Positions 18,489-29,164 of a stretch of 64,000 bases of DNA are shown here, in pieces; positions within the stretch are counted from its first letter, which is position 1, and each line of letters opens with the position of its first letter. The position numbers and the translations under genes are program-made. This DNA is from Malassezia japonica. Taxonomy: Eukaryota; Basidiomycota; Malasseziomycetes; Malasseziales; Malasseziaceae. Under the pieces are notes generated by a model. That model did no database searches and was not told the origin of the DNA. It saw only the letters and a list, made by a program, of their open reading frames with translations. The stretch covers positions 1,240,001-1,304,000 of the forward strand of contig NC_083371.1 of the NCBI RefSeq assembly GCF_029542785.1, given 5' to 3'.

Positions 18489-21146
18489 ATGCCTCCGTTT
18501 GCAAACTCCCCGCTGAAGCGTAGCGAAAGCATGAAGCAGCCGCAGACGCCGAGTGGCAAGCAGAAACTAAATCGACACGAGATAGCGCGCCTAGCGTCGA
18601 TCCAGGACGACGGCACGCCGCTCTCGGATACCGAAGGTTTGGCGAACGGAGATGGCGTGGCAAACCCCGCACAGGACGCGGAGCAGACCCGCGGGCGCCG
18701 CCGCGCCGTGTCGGGTCCCCAAGGCATGCTGCGCTCCAGCTCGACCACCATTACACCGTTAGAGGTGCCAAAGGGCAAAATGGAGCCGCCGCGGACCGGC
18801 GACACGGAGAATAAGCCGAGCATGGAGCTGGCGCGCGTGCCGAGTGCAACGCAGGACGGTCAGACGCGTCCTGCGCCCGCGCTTACGAACCTAAATGCAC
18901 TCCCTACGTCCCTTGGCTCGACGGATCCGTCATCTGTGCGCCGTTCGTCGACCATTGCCACCGATGTGCCCCGGCTGAATACGACGCAGCTCGATGGTCC
19001 GCCCGGCGAGGACGCCCACGACGAGGCAGAGACGATCACGAGCAACCCCGCGACCGGCGCGTACCGCGACCTGACGACGGGTGCCGTGGTCGAGACGGAC
19101 AATGACGGCAACCAGGCCGAACCGACGACGCATCCCAATATTCGCTCGACCGACGGAAACCCCGGGAGCACCGCGACGAGCCCCATGATCGGCGGCTCAT
19201 CCGAACTGGAAATGCCCGGGCTCGAGGCCGCGGCCGAGTTTCTGTCGCACGACCGCAAGCTGACGCGTGTCGCGACGGTCGACGGCACGGAGCACGCGCC
19301 CGGGCACGAGCGCGGCCAGTTCCTTCCCGGCGGCCCCCACGACGAGGACGGGGCCGGGGACGGGTGGCAGGATAATCCCCCAGTGACGGGTTTTGCGGTC
19401 GCGAGCTCGAAGCGCAACGCCGACTTCCACGCGCTTTTCCCGAGCGTGCCTGAGGACGACTTTTTAATTGAGAACTACGGTTGTGCGATTTCGCGCGACC
19501 TGCTCATCCAAGGACGCATGTACGTCAGTGAGGCGCACGTCTGCTTCTACTCGAGCATTTTTGGGTGGGTCACGTCGATTGTCGTGCCCTTTTCCGAAAT
19601 TATCTCGATCGAGAAGCGGAACACGGCGTACCTGATCCCGAATGCGATCCAGCTCAAGACGCTGCAGAACAAGTACCTGTTCAGCTCGCTCGTTACGCGC
19701 GACCTGACGTACAGCATGCTCGTCAACATCTGGCGCCTCTCGCAGCCGAGCGCCACGACGCAAGAGCACGCCGTCGCGACCGACGCTGCGAGCGAGGCGC
19801 AGAGCGACGAGGAGCAGGAAAAGAGCAAGGACAGTATATGCACCTCCAAGGCGCTGTCGAAACGTGAGCGCCTGCGCAAGCGCCTCGCCGTCGCGCGCCA
19901 CCAAGCCAAGAAAGGCGACAATAGCAGCGTGGATGGCCACGACGGTGCAAGCGGCACGGCCGCCTCCGCCTCGATGGATGCAGACCAGGACGCGGACACG
20001 GAGAGCAGCAGCGAGGACGAGGGCGAGGGCGCCACCGACAAGGTGCACGAGCCCACGCAGTGTAACTGCGACAAGGACAAGCTGCATCTGGGCAACATTG
20101 TGCTGGACGAGGCCTTCCCTGCGACCGTGCGCCAGTTGTTTGACCTGCTCTTTACCACGGACTTTATCGCGACGTTCCTCACGGACAACCAGCATCTGAA
20201 CGAGCTGCAGATTGGCGAGTGGGAAGACGAGAACCTGAGCAGCAAAGAGGTGACGGCGGCGCGCAAAGTGTCGTATATCAAGCCGCTCAACGGCCCGATC
20301 GGCCCGAAGCAGACCAGGTGTGACATTGTCGAGGAGCAACTGCACATTGACTTTGACGACTACTGCACGACCATGACCACTACGCGCACGCCCGACGTCC
20401 CGAACGGCTCGAGCTTCGCGGTAAAGACGCGCACCTGCTTTACATGGGCCGAGAACAACCAGACCAAGCTCTACGTCACCTGCGCGGTCGAGTGGACGGG
20501 CCGCTCCATGATCCGCGGCATTATTGACAAGGCCTCGATCGAGGGCCAGAAGCAGTACTACCAGGACCTCTCAACGGCGCTGCGCAAGCACATCGAGGAG
20601 CACCCGGATCAGTATGCGCGCACGCTGCCCAAGCCGAACCAGAGCAGCACGCCACGCCAGTCCGTGGCGTCGGTCATGTCGGCCGCCAAGCAGGTGCCGG
20701 TGAGCCCGACATCCTCGCTGCGCTCGCCTCAGGTCGCGGAGGAGAAGCCGAGCGAGCCGGCAAGCCTCTGGGATACGGTGTACGACACGACCATGTCGTT
20801 CTCCGAGGCGCTCAACACGCGCCCGACTGTGCTCCTGCTCGGTACGCTGATCGTGCTCCTGCTCCTCTCGCACGTCGTGCTCTTCTTCCGGGGCTCGCCA
20901 GGCGTGTCCAGAGACCCCAGCTACCCCCACCACCTCTTGTCACCCCTCGCCGCGAAGCAACAGCAGCCGTTTACGCTGCGGCACGCGTCGGTGATGATCG
21001 AAGACGAGGTGCAGCAGGCGCTCGACGCGCTCGCACACTCGCGGCGCCTTACCGAGGCGCTCGAGCAGGAAATCCAGGTGCTCCGCGAGACGATCCAGGC
21101 ACAGACGCGCCAGCACCGCGACAAAATTGACGGGTCCCCACCGTAG
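18489..21146 (+). CDS. GRAM-VASt sterol-transfer protein (LAM/Ysp family) with one TM segment
   Basis: 885 residues, single exon. A disordered first third is followed by a GRAM domain (about 310-420: NADFHALFPSVPEDDFLI, then FYSSIFGWVTSIVVPF), a Lys/Arg plus acidic linker, a VASt domain (about 530-705: LDEAFPATVRQLFDLLFTTD, then YIKPLNGPIGPKQTRC), and one hydrophobic anchor (TVLLLGTLIVLLLLSHVVLF) near residue 780, with a short C-terminal coiled coil. This is the plan of yeast Lam proteins, which shuttle ergosterol between plasma membrane or other membranes and the ER at contact sites. I see a single VASt and no BAR domain. Which LAM subgroup is uncertain. Confidence 0.9.
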   Translation: MPPFANSPLKRSESMKQPQTPSGKQKLNRHEIARLASIQDDGTPLSDTEGLANGDGVANPAQDAEQTRGRRRAVSGPQGMLRSSSTTITPLEVPKGKMEPPRTGDTENKPSMELARVPSATQDGQTRPAPALTNLNALPTSLGSTDPSSVRRSSTIATDVPRLNTTQLDGPPGEDAHDEAETITSNPATGAYRDLTTGAVVETDNDGNQAEPTTHPNIRSTDGNPGSTATSPMIGGSSELEMPGLEAAAEFLSHDRKLTRVATVDGTEHAPGHERGQFLPGGPHDEDGAGDGWQDNPPVTGFAVASSKRNADFHALFPSVPEDDFLIENYGCAISRDLLIQGRMYVSEAHVCFYSSIFGWVTSIVVPFSEIISIEKRNTAYLIPNAIQLKTLQNKYLFSSLVTRDLTYSMLVNIWRLSQPSATTQEHAVATDAASEAQSDEEQEKSKDSICTSKALSKRERLRKRLAVARHQAKKGDNSSVDGHDGASGTAASASMDADQDADTESSSEDEGEGATDKVHEPTQCNCDKDKLHLGNIVLDEAFPATVRQLFDLLFTTDFIATFLTDNQHLNELQIGEWEDENLSSKEVTAARKVSYIKPLNGPIGPKQTRCDIVEEQLHIDFDDYCTTMTTTRTPDVPNGSSFAVKTRTCFTWAENNQTKLYVTCAVEWTGRSMIRGIIDKASIEGQKQYYQDLSTALRKHIEEHPDQYARTLPKPNQSSTPRQSVASVMSAAKQVPVSPTSSLRSPQVAEEKPSEPASLWDTVYDTTMSFSEALNTRPTVLLLGTLIVLLLLSHVVLFFRGSPGVSRDPSYPHHLLSPLAAKQQQPFTLRHASVMIEDEVQQALDALAHSRRLTEALEQEIQVLRETIQAQTRQHRDKIDGSPP

Positions 21147-21152
21147 TATATA

Positions 21153-21581
21153 TCAAGGACGCTTAGGAAAGTGCTTGGCGAGTACCGCTTGGGCGCGCGC
21201 ACGGCGCGCCTCGGCGGCTGCGGCGCGCTTCGCGCCTTCGGTGAGCGGCGCAGGCGCCGTGCAGCCGTGCGCCACCGCCGAGCGGTGGCTGGGGCAAAAC
21301 AGGCCGTGGCAGCGCTCGCACCGCGGCGCATTGTGCGTCACGGCATGCGCGCCGGCGACGGCCAGCGTCGGCTTCTGGCACTGCGCTTTTTGGCACACGA
21401 CGCGCGTCTCGTGCGAGGCGTCGGCGCGCTCGCGCTTTTCGTGGGAAGCGGTGCACGCATGCGCAGACGGCTGAGCGTGCGCCTCGCAGAACGGCGCCTG
21501 GCACCCCGGGCACGCTAGCGGCAAAAAGGTCAGCTGGCGGCACGCCGGCCAGGTGCAGTGCACGCCGTCCACCAGCGACAT
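21153..21581 (-). CDS. AN1-type zinc finger protein
   Basis: 142 residues, single exon. Two Cys/His clusters: residues about 8-46 (CTWPACRQLTFLPLACPGCQ, FCEAHAQPSAHAC) and about 62-105 (VCQKAQCQKPTL, CERCHGLFCPSHRS, AHGC). The spacing fits the AN1 finger, as in ZFAND2 or Cuz1, proteins linked to the proteasome and Cdc48. The C-terminal 35 residues are an Ala/Arg-rich helix. No ubiquitin-like domain follows, unlike yeast Cuz1, so the closer comparison is a short ZFAND-type protein. Divergent from LCL2 with 38 bp between starts and convergent with the sterol-transfer gene, 6 bp apart. Confidence 0.85.
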   Translation of the reverse strand: MSLVDGVHCTWPACRQLTFLPLACPGCQAPFCEAHAQPSAHACTASHEKRERADASHETRVVCQKAQCQKPTLAVAGAHAVTHNAPRCERCHGLFCPSHRSAVAHGCTAPAPLTEGAKRAAAAEARRARAQAVLAKHFPKRP

Positions 21582-21619
21582 GGTGGAGGAATTCGCCCAA
21601 TTTCCCCATCTCCACCACG

Positions 21620-21974
21620 ATGTGGATCGCTCGGGCGGCGGTGATGGCGGGTGCGCTGAGCGCGCTCCCCGTCTCGGCGCAGTTCTTCCAGCAGATGTTT
21701 ACCCAAGGCAACGCCTTCCAGAGTCACGAGCAAGAGGCGCATAGCGTCGGCGATGCGTCCTGGTTCCACGAGCGGGTGCGACAAGGTAGGTGCGGCGACT
21801 GACGCAGCGCGGTGTACCGAGCACCTCTGCAGCGACACGCTCGCGTGCGTTTCCGAGCCGAACGAGTGCCCGTGTCCCTTTGCGGAGCAGACACGGTGCG
21901 TCCTCGGCGACGGCTACGTCTGCACACAGACCGCGGACTGTGCAGTGGTCGAGAATTTGTACCGGCACCCCTAG
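21620..21974 (+). CDS. LCL2: Lcl2-like small secreted/ER Cys-rich protein
   Basis: 110 residues in two exons; intron 21786-21807. Signal peptide MWIARAAVMAGALSALPVSA, then QFFQQMFTQGNAF, typical of the Lcl2 family. After splicing comes a Cys-rich domain (CTEHLCSDTLACVSEPNECP, then CPFAEQTRCVLGDGYVC) that keeps the family's cysteines, eight to ten in all. Yeast LCL2 was named for long chronological lifespan and is connected with ER-associated degradation; the molecular role is unknown. Without removal of the intron the Cys-rich part is out of frame with the signal peptide. Confidence 0.88.
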
Positions 21975-22003
21975 CGCTATGCGCGTGCCACTACGGTATA
22001 TAG

Positions 22004-23195
22004 CTACACCAGTGCGTCCATGCGCACAAATACATTGAGAACACCAGCGATGACCTCGAATGCCGACTCGCTGCTGCTCTGCTCCAGCTCGCGGCGCATG
22101 GCCAGGACGAGGTCCGCGTCGCCCGCGCCGATCTTGTGCTTGGTCTTTTTCTTGGGCGCACTTGCGCTGGAGAAAGATGTGGCGGTGCCGCGCCCCGGCA
22201 GGCCGCCGCCCGGCGTGTCTGGCGCCATGGGCCACTGGCCAAACGACACGAGGAGCGACACGACGCGCTGGAATGCCTCCTCGTGTGTTTCGGAAGGGAG
22301 ATGAGCGAGGGTGTTGTCGAGCACATTGCCGCAGTACGCACAGCATACCATACACAGCGTGCGTGTAATGCGCAGTGCAATCTGGCCTTTTTCTTCCTTG
22401 TAGTACTCGTCGGGGTGCACGCTCTGCGACTTGGAGGTGATCATGGCGTACAGGCGTCGCAGTACCGCATCCTTCAAAGAGGGGTCCGCGACGGGGTGCG
22501 TCGGCATGTCAAACAGCAAAAAGTTGCGCTTCTCGGTGCGCAGCACCCCCTTATCGACGAGCCCTTTTGCGAGGCGCTCACGTACTTGCTTCAGTTGCAA
22601 GTTGAGCTTCATTACGTTCCATGTTTCCCCTGCGTCAGAAACGTCACGTACCGCTCAGTAGGTCCATCCACTCGGCAATCCCTGCGGGGGGGCTGCTCTT
22701 GATCATGCGCAGCGTCTCGTCGAGCAGCGGCTCGCCGGTATTTTTTGCGTCGCGCACTTCTACAAGCCGGTCTGCCACCTCGAAGCGCTTCTGCTCGCCG
22801 TTGCGTGCGACTGCAATACGGCCACGCAGCGCGAGCTCCATCAGAATCGCGCCGCGCAACGTGTACGAGATATTATCGTTCCAGAACGAGAGGTAGCCCT
22901 GGCGGTCTTTGAGGCCAAGCAGCAGCACCTCCTCCATCAGCGTCAGGCGGGGGTGCGACAGCATCTCGCGCTCGTCGCCCACGTCCCGGGGGTCGTATGC
23001 GTAGCGCTGCCCCGAGCGTGTGTCGATCGCAGCAATCGAGCCGCTGCCGGCGCTCCGCTCGACAATGCCGTCCTTGACGCGCTGCGCGCTGCGCCCACGC
23101 ACCACGTCATCCTCGTCATCCGAAGCATACGGCGTCCCTGTCCGCGCTTCACCACCCGGCGCCCGGCGCCGCTGCAGTCCCGACGCGGCGGACAT
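22004..23195 (-). CDS. VPS74: Vps74/GOLPH3 phosphatidylinositol 4-phosphate effector of the Golgi
   Basis: 389 residues in two exons; intron 22630-22651, placed inside the conserved LLSGETWNVMKL. Start taken at 23195 (MSAASGLQRR); an ATG at 23246 would sit 8 bp from the divergent gene. Seen: LTLMEEVLLLGLKDRQGYLS, YTLRGAILMELALRGRI, RERLAKGLVDKG, and the beta-hairpin TEKRNFLLFDMPTHP used for oligomerisation. GOLPH3 proteins bind PI4P and retain glycosyltransferases in the Golgi by recognising cytosolic tails. An extra Gly/Ser/Lys-rich loop of about 45 residues (PDTPGGGLPGRG to KKKTKHK) interrupts the C-terminal part. Confidence 0.93.
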
Positions 23196-23218
23196 GGCTC
23201 GAGAGGATCCGCGCAATC

Positions 23219-23226
23219 CCACGTGG
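23219..23226. promoter_or_regulatory. CCACGTGG E-box in 59-bp divergent promoter
   Basis: Palindrome midway between the VPS74 and four-TM protein starts. Confidence 0.5.
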
Positions 23227-23254
23227 GTCTCCACATGGCCAGGCATTGACCACC

Positions 23255-23796
23255 ATGACAGTGCAGCCGATCCAAGCGCCCCTCTCGCCGTTCAACGTCT
23301 TTTGGCTTTTGCATGTGGTGATAGAGATGCCGCTCGGCATCCTGGCCTTCCTTGCGCCGCAGGAGCTTCCTCTGTACGAGATCACGCCGACGGTCGTGTA
23401 CCTCGCTCGCGTACGTAACCCGTCTCACCCAGTCACTGGGCGCACTGCTCATTGCGTCGAGCGTCAGCTCGCTGCTCGTGTTTGCGCTCCCGGATTTCCT
23501 GCCGGGAAAGCGTGCATTCGCCGTACAGCTCCTGCTCTTCCACGCGGTGATCTCGGCGGTGGCCTTCCAGCTCGATCCCCGCGTGGTGCGCGTGTCGCTG
23601 CCGGCGTTCGTCACGGACAATTTGCCGGTGGACGAGATTCTGGAAAAGGTGCCAGTGACTTATATTATCGGCACGATCCACGGCCTGCTGTCGTTGCTGA
23701 TCACGGTCTGGTACGTCCCGCGGCTAACACAGGTGGCAAGCCACCATCCCCTTGGTCAAGGGCGCCGCCCAAATGGCGCACGCCAAGTCGGCGTGA
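23255..23796 (+). CDS. Small four-TM membrane protein, unknown function
   Basis: 165 residues in three exons; introns 23411-23432 and 23711-23732. The second intron is supported because removing it turns a TM segment into LLITVWWQATIPLVKG and gives a clean C-terminus at TGA 23794-23796. Four hydrophobic segments: FNVFWLLHVVIEMPLGILAF, SLGALLIASSVSSLLVFALP, the stretch around LLLFHAVISAVAF, and YIIGTIHGLLSLLITVW. The layout is loosely like EXPERA/TMEM97 proteins but the diagnostic residues of that family are not evident, so I leave it unnamed. No signal peptide beyond the first membrane helix. Confidence 0.75.
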
Positions 23797-23798
23797 GC

Positions 23799-23808
23799 AT
23801 CACGTGAG
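23799..23808. promoter_or_regulatory. ATCACGTGAG E-box upstream of the PI31-like gene
   Basis: Lies in the 31-bp gap between the four-TM gene stop and the PI31-like start, 20 bp before the ATG. Confidence 0.5.
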
Positions 23809-23827
23809 TGGCCCCTGCGCCGCCACC

Positions 23828-24698
23828 ATGACGCTCGCGGAGCGCCTCGAGGTCTCGTTTGCGCGGGAAGTTGATAGTTTATTGGATGCAGTTGCGTTGG
23901 TTCTGGATGGGATTGCATTAGAACGTGGCTGGGAGAAGGAATCGGAAAAGGGCCTGGAGGATACGTGCTGGAAGCGTGGCTACACCGCGTCCGAGAAGCG
24001 CATTGACACCGCCGTCGTGCGCCAGGAGGGGCACGCCGTAGTCCTCGGCACGGCGAAGGAGGTACGTGTCTTTTCTAATGCAGAACAATGTGCAGCGCGA
24101 CATGTGCGCGTACTGGGAAGTCCCGCTGGACACTTGCTTTGGGGACACCGCCGCGTTGCCACTCACCTCGGGCGCCGTGCAGCGCTGGCTCAAGTCCGAG
24201 CCCCGGCTCGTGCAGGGCCTCTCGGATCTCTTGGACGAGATCACCGCCGAGGTGCACGAGGAAAAAGAGGCAAAGGATGTGCAGACGGCGCGTGCGCCGC
24301 GCGCGAGTCCGCGCATGACACACGATACGGATGCGCCGCCGCACCCGCCGCCCACGTCGAATCCGCTGCAGATTGGCGACGCGGACCGCGACCCCCTCGC
24401 TGCGAGCGGCCACCGCCCGTTTATGGGCGGCTTTGCACCCCCGCCCGTCTTTGGCCCCCGCGGCGACGGGATGCTGGTCGGCCCCGGCCACCCCATGTTT
24501 CATGCGCCGCCGCGGCCGCCGCCGCGCGGCCCGTGGGGCGGCGACGGCTTCCTGCCGCCGGGCGCTGTGCCGCCCGGCGCGCGCTTCGACCCGGTGGGGC
24601 CGTTTGGCCGCCCGCCGCCTCCGCCGGGCGCCTTCCGTGGCAACCCCGACTGGGACGATCTCCCCCCGCCTGGTGGCCCCGGGTCGATGTACCTGTGA
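23828..24698 (+). CDS. PI31-like proteasome regulator
   Basis: 282 residues in two exons; intron 24062-24083 restores TAKENNVQRDMCAYWEV. The N-terminal about 150 residues match the globular FP domain of PI31. The C-terminal half is a Pro/Gly-rich tail: HPPPTSNPLQIGDADRDPLA, then repeated PPG and RPPP stretches to DDLPPPGGPGSMYL. In known PI31 proteins this tail contacts the 20S proteasome and can inhibit it or act as adaptor for proteasome transport and assembly. Convergent with UTP22, 17 bp apart. Confidence 0.85.
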
Positions 24699-24715
24699 TC
24701 ATACATGCTACGTAG

Positions 24716-27700
24716 CTAGTGCTTGTTGACCTGGATGCGATCGACGAGGCCGTAGCCCAGCCGCGCGACCTCGGCAAGGACCGCATCAGAGTTCAGCACG
24801 ACCTCCTTGTCGACCGGCGTCGAGGAGTACCCGAGCATCACCTTGAACGGATGCGGCGCGAGCGGCGCCTTTTCCCAAATACCGCCGATCGCCGTGCCGC
24901 CGTGCTGGTCGTAAAACAGGCGGAAGACGCTGGGGTAGAGCGTATGCAGCAGCGCGACGTATGCCTGCACCGGGTCCCAGTCCGGGCGCATCTCGCTGCC
25001 GTACACCGACGGCCGCAGCGAGCTGAGGTTCTTGTACGCGCGCTTGCCTTCCGCGAGCCACGCGTCTGCATTAGGCCGCAGCGCCTCGGCGTAGCGCGTG
25101 TGCACGGAGGGATGGAGGTGCACAACAAAGTCGTAGGTATGGAGCGACGGCGTAAAGAGGACCATGGCCGACTCTTTTTGCACGATCGGCGTCTCGAGCA
25201 TCGCCACCGCGCGGCCCGCGAGCTGGCGCACGGCGTCGGCGATCGTCGCGCTCGGCGACTCGTGCGTCCAGACGCTCCCGCTCGCATCGAGGTCCGACGC
25301 AATGCACCACGCCGCGTGGTGAATCGCAGGATCGCGCGCACGCTGCGCACGGAACGCCTGCTCCGCCGCGACGCGCTCTTGCGACGTGACGGCAATCGCC
25401 GGCGCAAACGCGGTCGTGTGGCGCAGGTCGGCCGGCGTCGTGCCCGGCGCCTGGCGCTCCTCGTCGGCACGCGCCGCGCGGTGCTCGTGCGCACGCCGCG
25501 ACGCCGCCTCGAGCGGCACAAGGAGCAGCACCTCGCGCGCGTCCCAGTCGCGCAAGAGGCGCAGGACACGCACAAAGCCGGCGACGGCCGTCGCGGGCGG
25601 TGCGTGCACACTCGACGTAAAGACGGCGGCGACGAGCAACTCGAGCGCTTCCGGCGCGACGTGCGTCGAGAGCATCTGCGCGGCGAACCAGCGCTCGACA
25701 AGGCGCACGGTCGGGCCGAGCGCGGGGTGCTGGTCCTGCAGCGCCTGCAGCGCGGCGTGGTGCGCCGGCGCGTGCACGTACCGGTGCTCGTACCGGCGGA
25801 GGACCTGCTGCGCGCGGCGCTTGTGGGCACCGGACGCGCCCCGCACGAGGCGCTGCAGCAGCAGGTGGTCGCGGTCGTGGTGGACACGCAGCTTGAACGC
25901 AAAGCCGGCCGGCAGAGCGATCACGAGCGACGTCTGGTCCTGGATTGTCTCGCCGGTCTGGGCGTCGTCATCGTACACGACACGCAGCGACGCGCCGGGC
26001 ATCTTGTTTTGGAGGACGGCGGCGATGCGCTCGTACAGCGCCGTCTTCATTTCCTGGATCGCGGCGAGGTCGTCGGGCCACTGCGCCGAGCTCTCCATGG
26101 TGATCAGCACATCGTGCACCGCAAGGTACGACGCACAGTCCGGCACGCCGCTCCCGAGCTCGGCGACATTCAACGCGCCGGGCGCAAAGGTGCTCATGGA
26201 CCGCAGCGCGCGGCCGACGGGGCGGATGCCAATCACCGAGAGCGGCAGCTCGTCCATTGCACGCAGCTCCTTGGACAGGTTCTCAAACGCGGCCTGAACG
26301 GGCTGGAAGCCCAGCTCCGACGGGCGCTTGAGGTATGCACGCTGCGCGAGGTCCGCAGGCACGTCGAGAAGCCCTTGGAATGCATCGTTGACAAACTGCA
26401 GCTTGTTGGCCTTTGCCACACACCCATGCCGCAACAGCGCATGGCGCAGGACGCGGCGGGGCAACGCCGCACGCTCCTCGAGGCTCGTGATCGGCCAGAC
26501 GACACTCTCGAGGACGCGGCCATCGCGGAAGCGACGCAGCTCGGCAATCTCGCCCCAAAACGCACGGAAGGCCGCACAGGCCACCGAGTCGTCCGGCACG
26601 GGGCCGTGCTCGACCTGGCGCCAGGCGTGCTCGGCGTTGAGCCGGACGCCCAGCGCGACGCGGCGCGATGGCACAGGCGCCGACTCGCCGAGCGGCCACT
26701 GCGCAGCCTCGGCGCCGTACGTCACTGCAACGCCCCACGCACGTGTGCCGAGCGCCTTGGCGCTCACCGCGAGCAGGTGCTCGATCCCGTACGCACGCGC
26801 GCTGCCTGCATCCATGCGGCGCACCGCATCGTCCGACTTGGTCTGGAGCGTGGCGATGGCCGCCTCGTCGAGGCGCGCGACAGGCGATGTGCACGGCGTG
26901 AGAAAGAGCGCTGCAAAGCAGTCGGACTCGGCGTCGTTCAGCATGTGCAGCGTCTGTGCCGCCTCTTGCTGCAGCAGGTCGACCGACGCCGCGGGCCACG
27001 AAGCCAAGAGGTTGATGCAGCCGCTGGGGTCGACAAATGCCCGCGGGCTCGCCGAGAAGCTCGTCGTGGGAATGTGCTCGGTGCGCACGAGTCCCGCGCG
27101 GGGCTGCGCACGCATAAACACAGGCGACGTCGCGAGGGGGTGCTTCGCGAGAAAGTCGAGCACGCCGCGCATCAGCTGGTAGCTGCTGTAGCCCATCGAG
27201 AGCTTCGGGCGCTGCGTGTGCAGCGTACGTCCCCGCAATCCGGTGCTCGGCTCTTCGCCGTGCAAGAGGTGGGCAAGGACCATGGTCAGGAGGAAGCGCG
27301 CGTTCTCGGAGCCCGCCACCATCTGGCGGCCGGCGTACCGCTCGCTCTTGGCGCCGAGCAGGAGCGTGCCAAAACCGCGCTGCGTCGCCCATGTCTTGAG
27401 CAGCTGGACGGCCTCGGCAAAGCCCGCACACGCCTCCGACGTGCCGTGCAAAAATAAGAGATGCGACATGCGCATCGAGTCGCTCAGCACACTCGCATTG
27501 TATTGTGGCGTGGGCGCAAGTGCCGCGCCCTGCTCGGCATCGGCCGCGGCGCCACGCAGCGAGTTGCGGTTCGGCGCGAGGCGGTTCACGGGGAACGTGC
27601 CGAATTCGTGTGCGGCGTGGACGCGAATGACTGCCTTGAGCTTGCGGAACTCTTTCGCGCTCGCCTGACGGGGGCGCAGCACGAGGCAGGTACTGCGTCC

Positions 27701-28309
27701 GCTGTGCGACGCGTCCATAAACGACACGTCCATGCCGAGTTTATCGTCGTTTTGCAGCGCAGCAGCGAGCACCGCGAGGTAGTATGCACGCTTGTGAAAG
27801 TAGCGCGCATTAAAGGTATCCTTCTCTTGGAAGAGCTGGGCAGGCATGCACACTTCCACGTCCACGTCGAGCTCGCCGGGCCGGCGGGCGGCCGTGCGCA
27901 GCGGCCATGAGCCGACAAGGTGCAGCTGGCTCGGCTTCTCAAAGCCAAACTTGTACGCAGCGTCCGGGCGCGGCACAGGCTCGGCAAACGGCGGCGCGAT
28001 GCCCGGCGCGACGCGCTCGAGCGCGGCGAGCGCCTCGGTGAGGGGCAGTGGCGCGATCGTCGGCATCTGGTCAAAGATCTTTTGCATGCGGCGCAGCGCG
28101 CCTTCTAGCGCCTGGGCATGCGCAAAGTCGGGGCGCACCTGGCGCATCATTTCGTCGAGCTGCAGCTTGAACACATTGTTCATGTAGAGCTCGCTCGTCT
28201 CTTTTAAACCATGGATCTCGTCCAAGGACGGCACAGCGAAGCGGGAGTCGTGCGAGGGCACAGATGGCGCGGCTCTCTCTTGCTCGTCGACCTCTTCGTC
28301 CTCGTTCTT

Positions 28310-28340
<31 letters not shown>

Positions 28341-28528
28341 ACGAGGTCCGCCACGTCGTCGTCGTCCTCGACGTCTTCGAACCCGCCTTCCATGTCCTCG
28401 TCCGAGTTCATGTCGACATCGGCTTCCGGCTCCGGCATGGCGGCGGGCGCCTCTTCCGCCTCCGCGCCCGTCCTAGCACTCTTCTTCGCGCCTTGCAGCT
28501 GCGCGAGCTTCCTCTTCGCGCTCGGCAT
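24716..28528 (-). CDS. UTP22: Utp22/Nrap (NOL6) subunit of the SSU processome
   Basis: 1270 residues, single exon; start MPSAKRKLAQLQ at 28528. After an acidic N-terminal tail the protein shows the tandem nucleotidyltransferase-like/PAP-OAS1 layout of Nrap: FGFEKPSQLHLVGSWPLRTA, DVEVCMPAQLFQEKDTFNAR, YFHKRAYYLAVLAAAL, later VRLVERWFAAQMLSTHVAPE and LFYDQHGGTAIGGIW near the C-terminus. Utp22 is a structural part of the UTP-C complex with Rrp7 and casein kinase 2 in 18S pre-rRNA processing; the polymerase-like sites are thought inactive in the family. The acidic segment is a hexanucleotide repeat (28298-28340). Confidence 0.93.
28298..28340 (-). repeat. CTCGTC hexanucleotide repeat coding acidic Asp/Glu run
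   Basis: About six near-perfect CTCGTC units on the plus strand encode (D/E)n in the N-terminal tail of the UTP22 protein. Likely length-variable between strains (inference). Confidence 0.75.
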
Positions 28529-28592
28529 CGCGGACGGAACGACAAAAAATTCGCTAGGCTGACTAAGCACCCCGCGGCGGTTCCCACGCGCC

Positions 28593-29153
28593 ATGGCGGA
28601 CGAGCGGACGACGGCGGACAAGCTGCTGATTGACGCGGCGCGCACCGACAATGTCGAGCTGCTGAACTCGGTGATTGCTGCTGAACCTCCAGTGAGCTAC
28701 GATATCAATTATGCGGATGGTGTAGGCAACACGGCGCTGCACTATGCCGTCGAAAACATCGCGACGAGCGTCCTGGACCTGATCCTCGACGAGGAGGTGG
28801 ACGTCGACGCCCGCAACCGGCTGGATGGCGACACGCCGCTGCATGTTGCCTGTCGCATCCAGAACGAGGAGGCCCGCAACTGGATTGGTACGTGCCCCTT
28901 CTGACGCAGTGGGCGAGCTGCTAGAGGCAGGTGCCCCGACCGATACCAAGAACCATGCCGGGCTGCGCCCGGTTGACACGGTCGTCGGTGCGCGTGCCGA
29001 GACGGAGCTTGGCAAGAAGCTCATCGACATGCTGACCATGAGCCAGGCCGAGGCGCAGCTCAGCGTGGGCGACATCGCCTACGGTACGTGCTCTTGACTA
29101 ACCCAGACGACGACGACATTGCCGACGACGGCGAGTCGGATGTGGAAGCGTAG
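28593..29153 (+). CDS. Small ankyrin-repeat protein (Yar1-like?)
   Basis: 171 residues in three exons; introns 28888-28909 and 29084-29106. Ankyrin repeats: LLIDAARTDNVELLNSVIA, then GNTALHYAVENIATSVLDLI, DGDTPLHVACRIQNEEARNW, and VGELLEAGAPTDTKNHAGLR across the first splice site. The C-terminus is acidic (DDDDIADDGESDVEA), and comes from the last exon. Size, repeat number and acidic end recall yeast Yar1, the chaperone of ribosomal protein Rps3, but ankyrin repeats are too generic for a firm name. Divergent from UTP22 with 64 bp between starts. Confidence 0.82.
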
Positions 29154-29164
29154 TACATGTACAT

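Noticed and set aside
24719..27457. Very long open frame (about 910 codons) on the plus strand opposite UTP22.
   Set aside because: It mirrors a conserved Utp22 protein and is Arg/His/Ala-rich with no domain. Long antisense frames are expected from GC-rich codon use.
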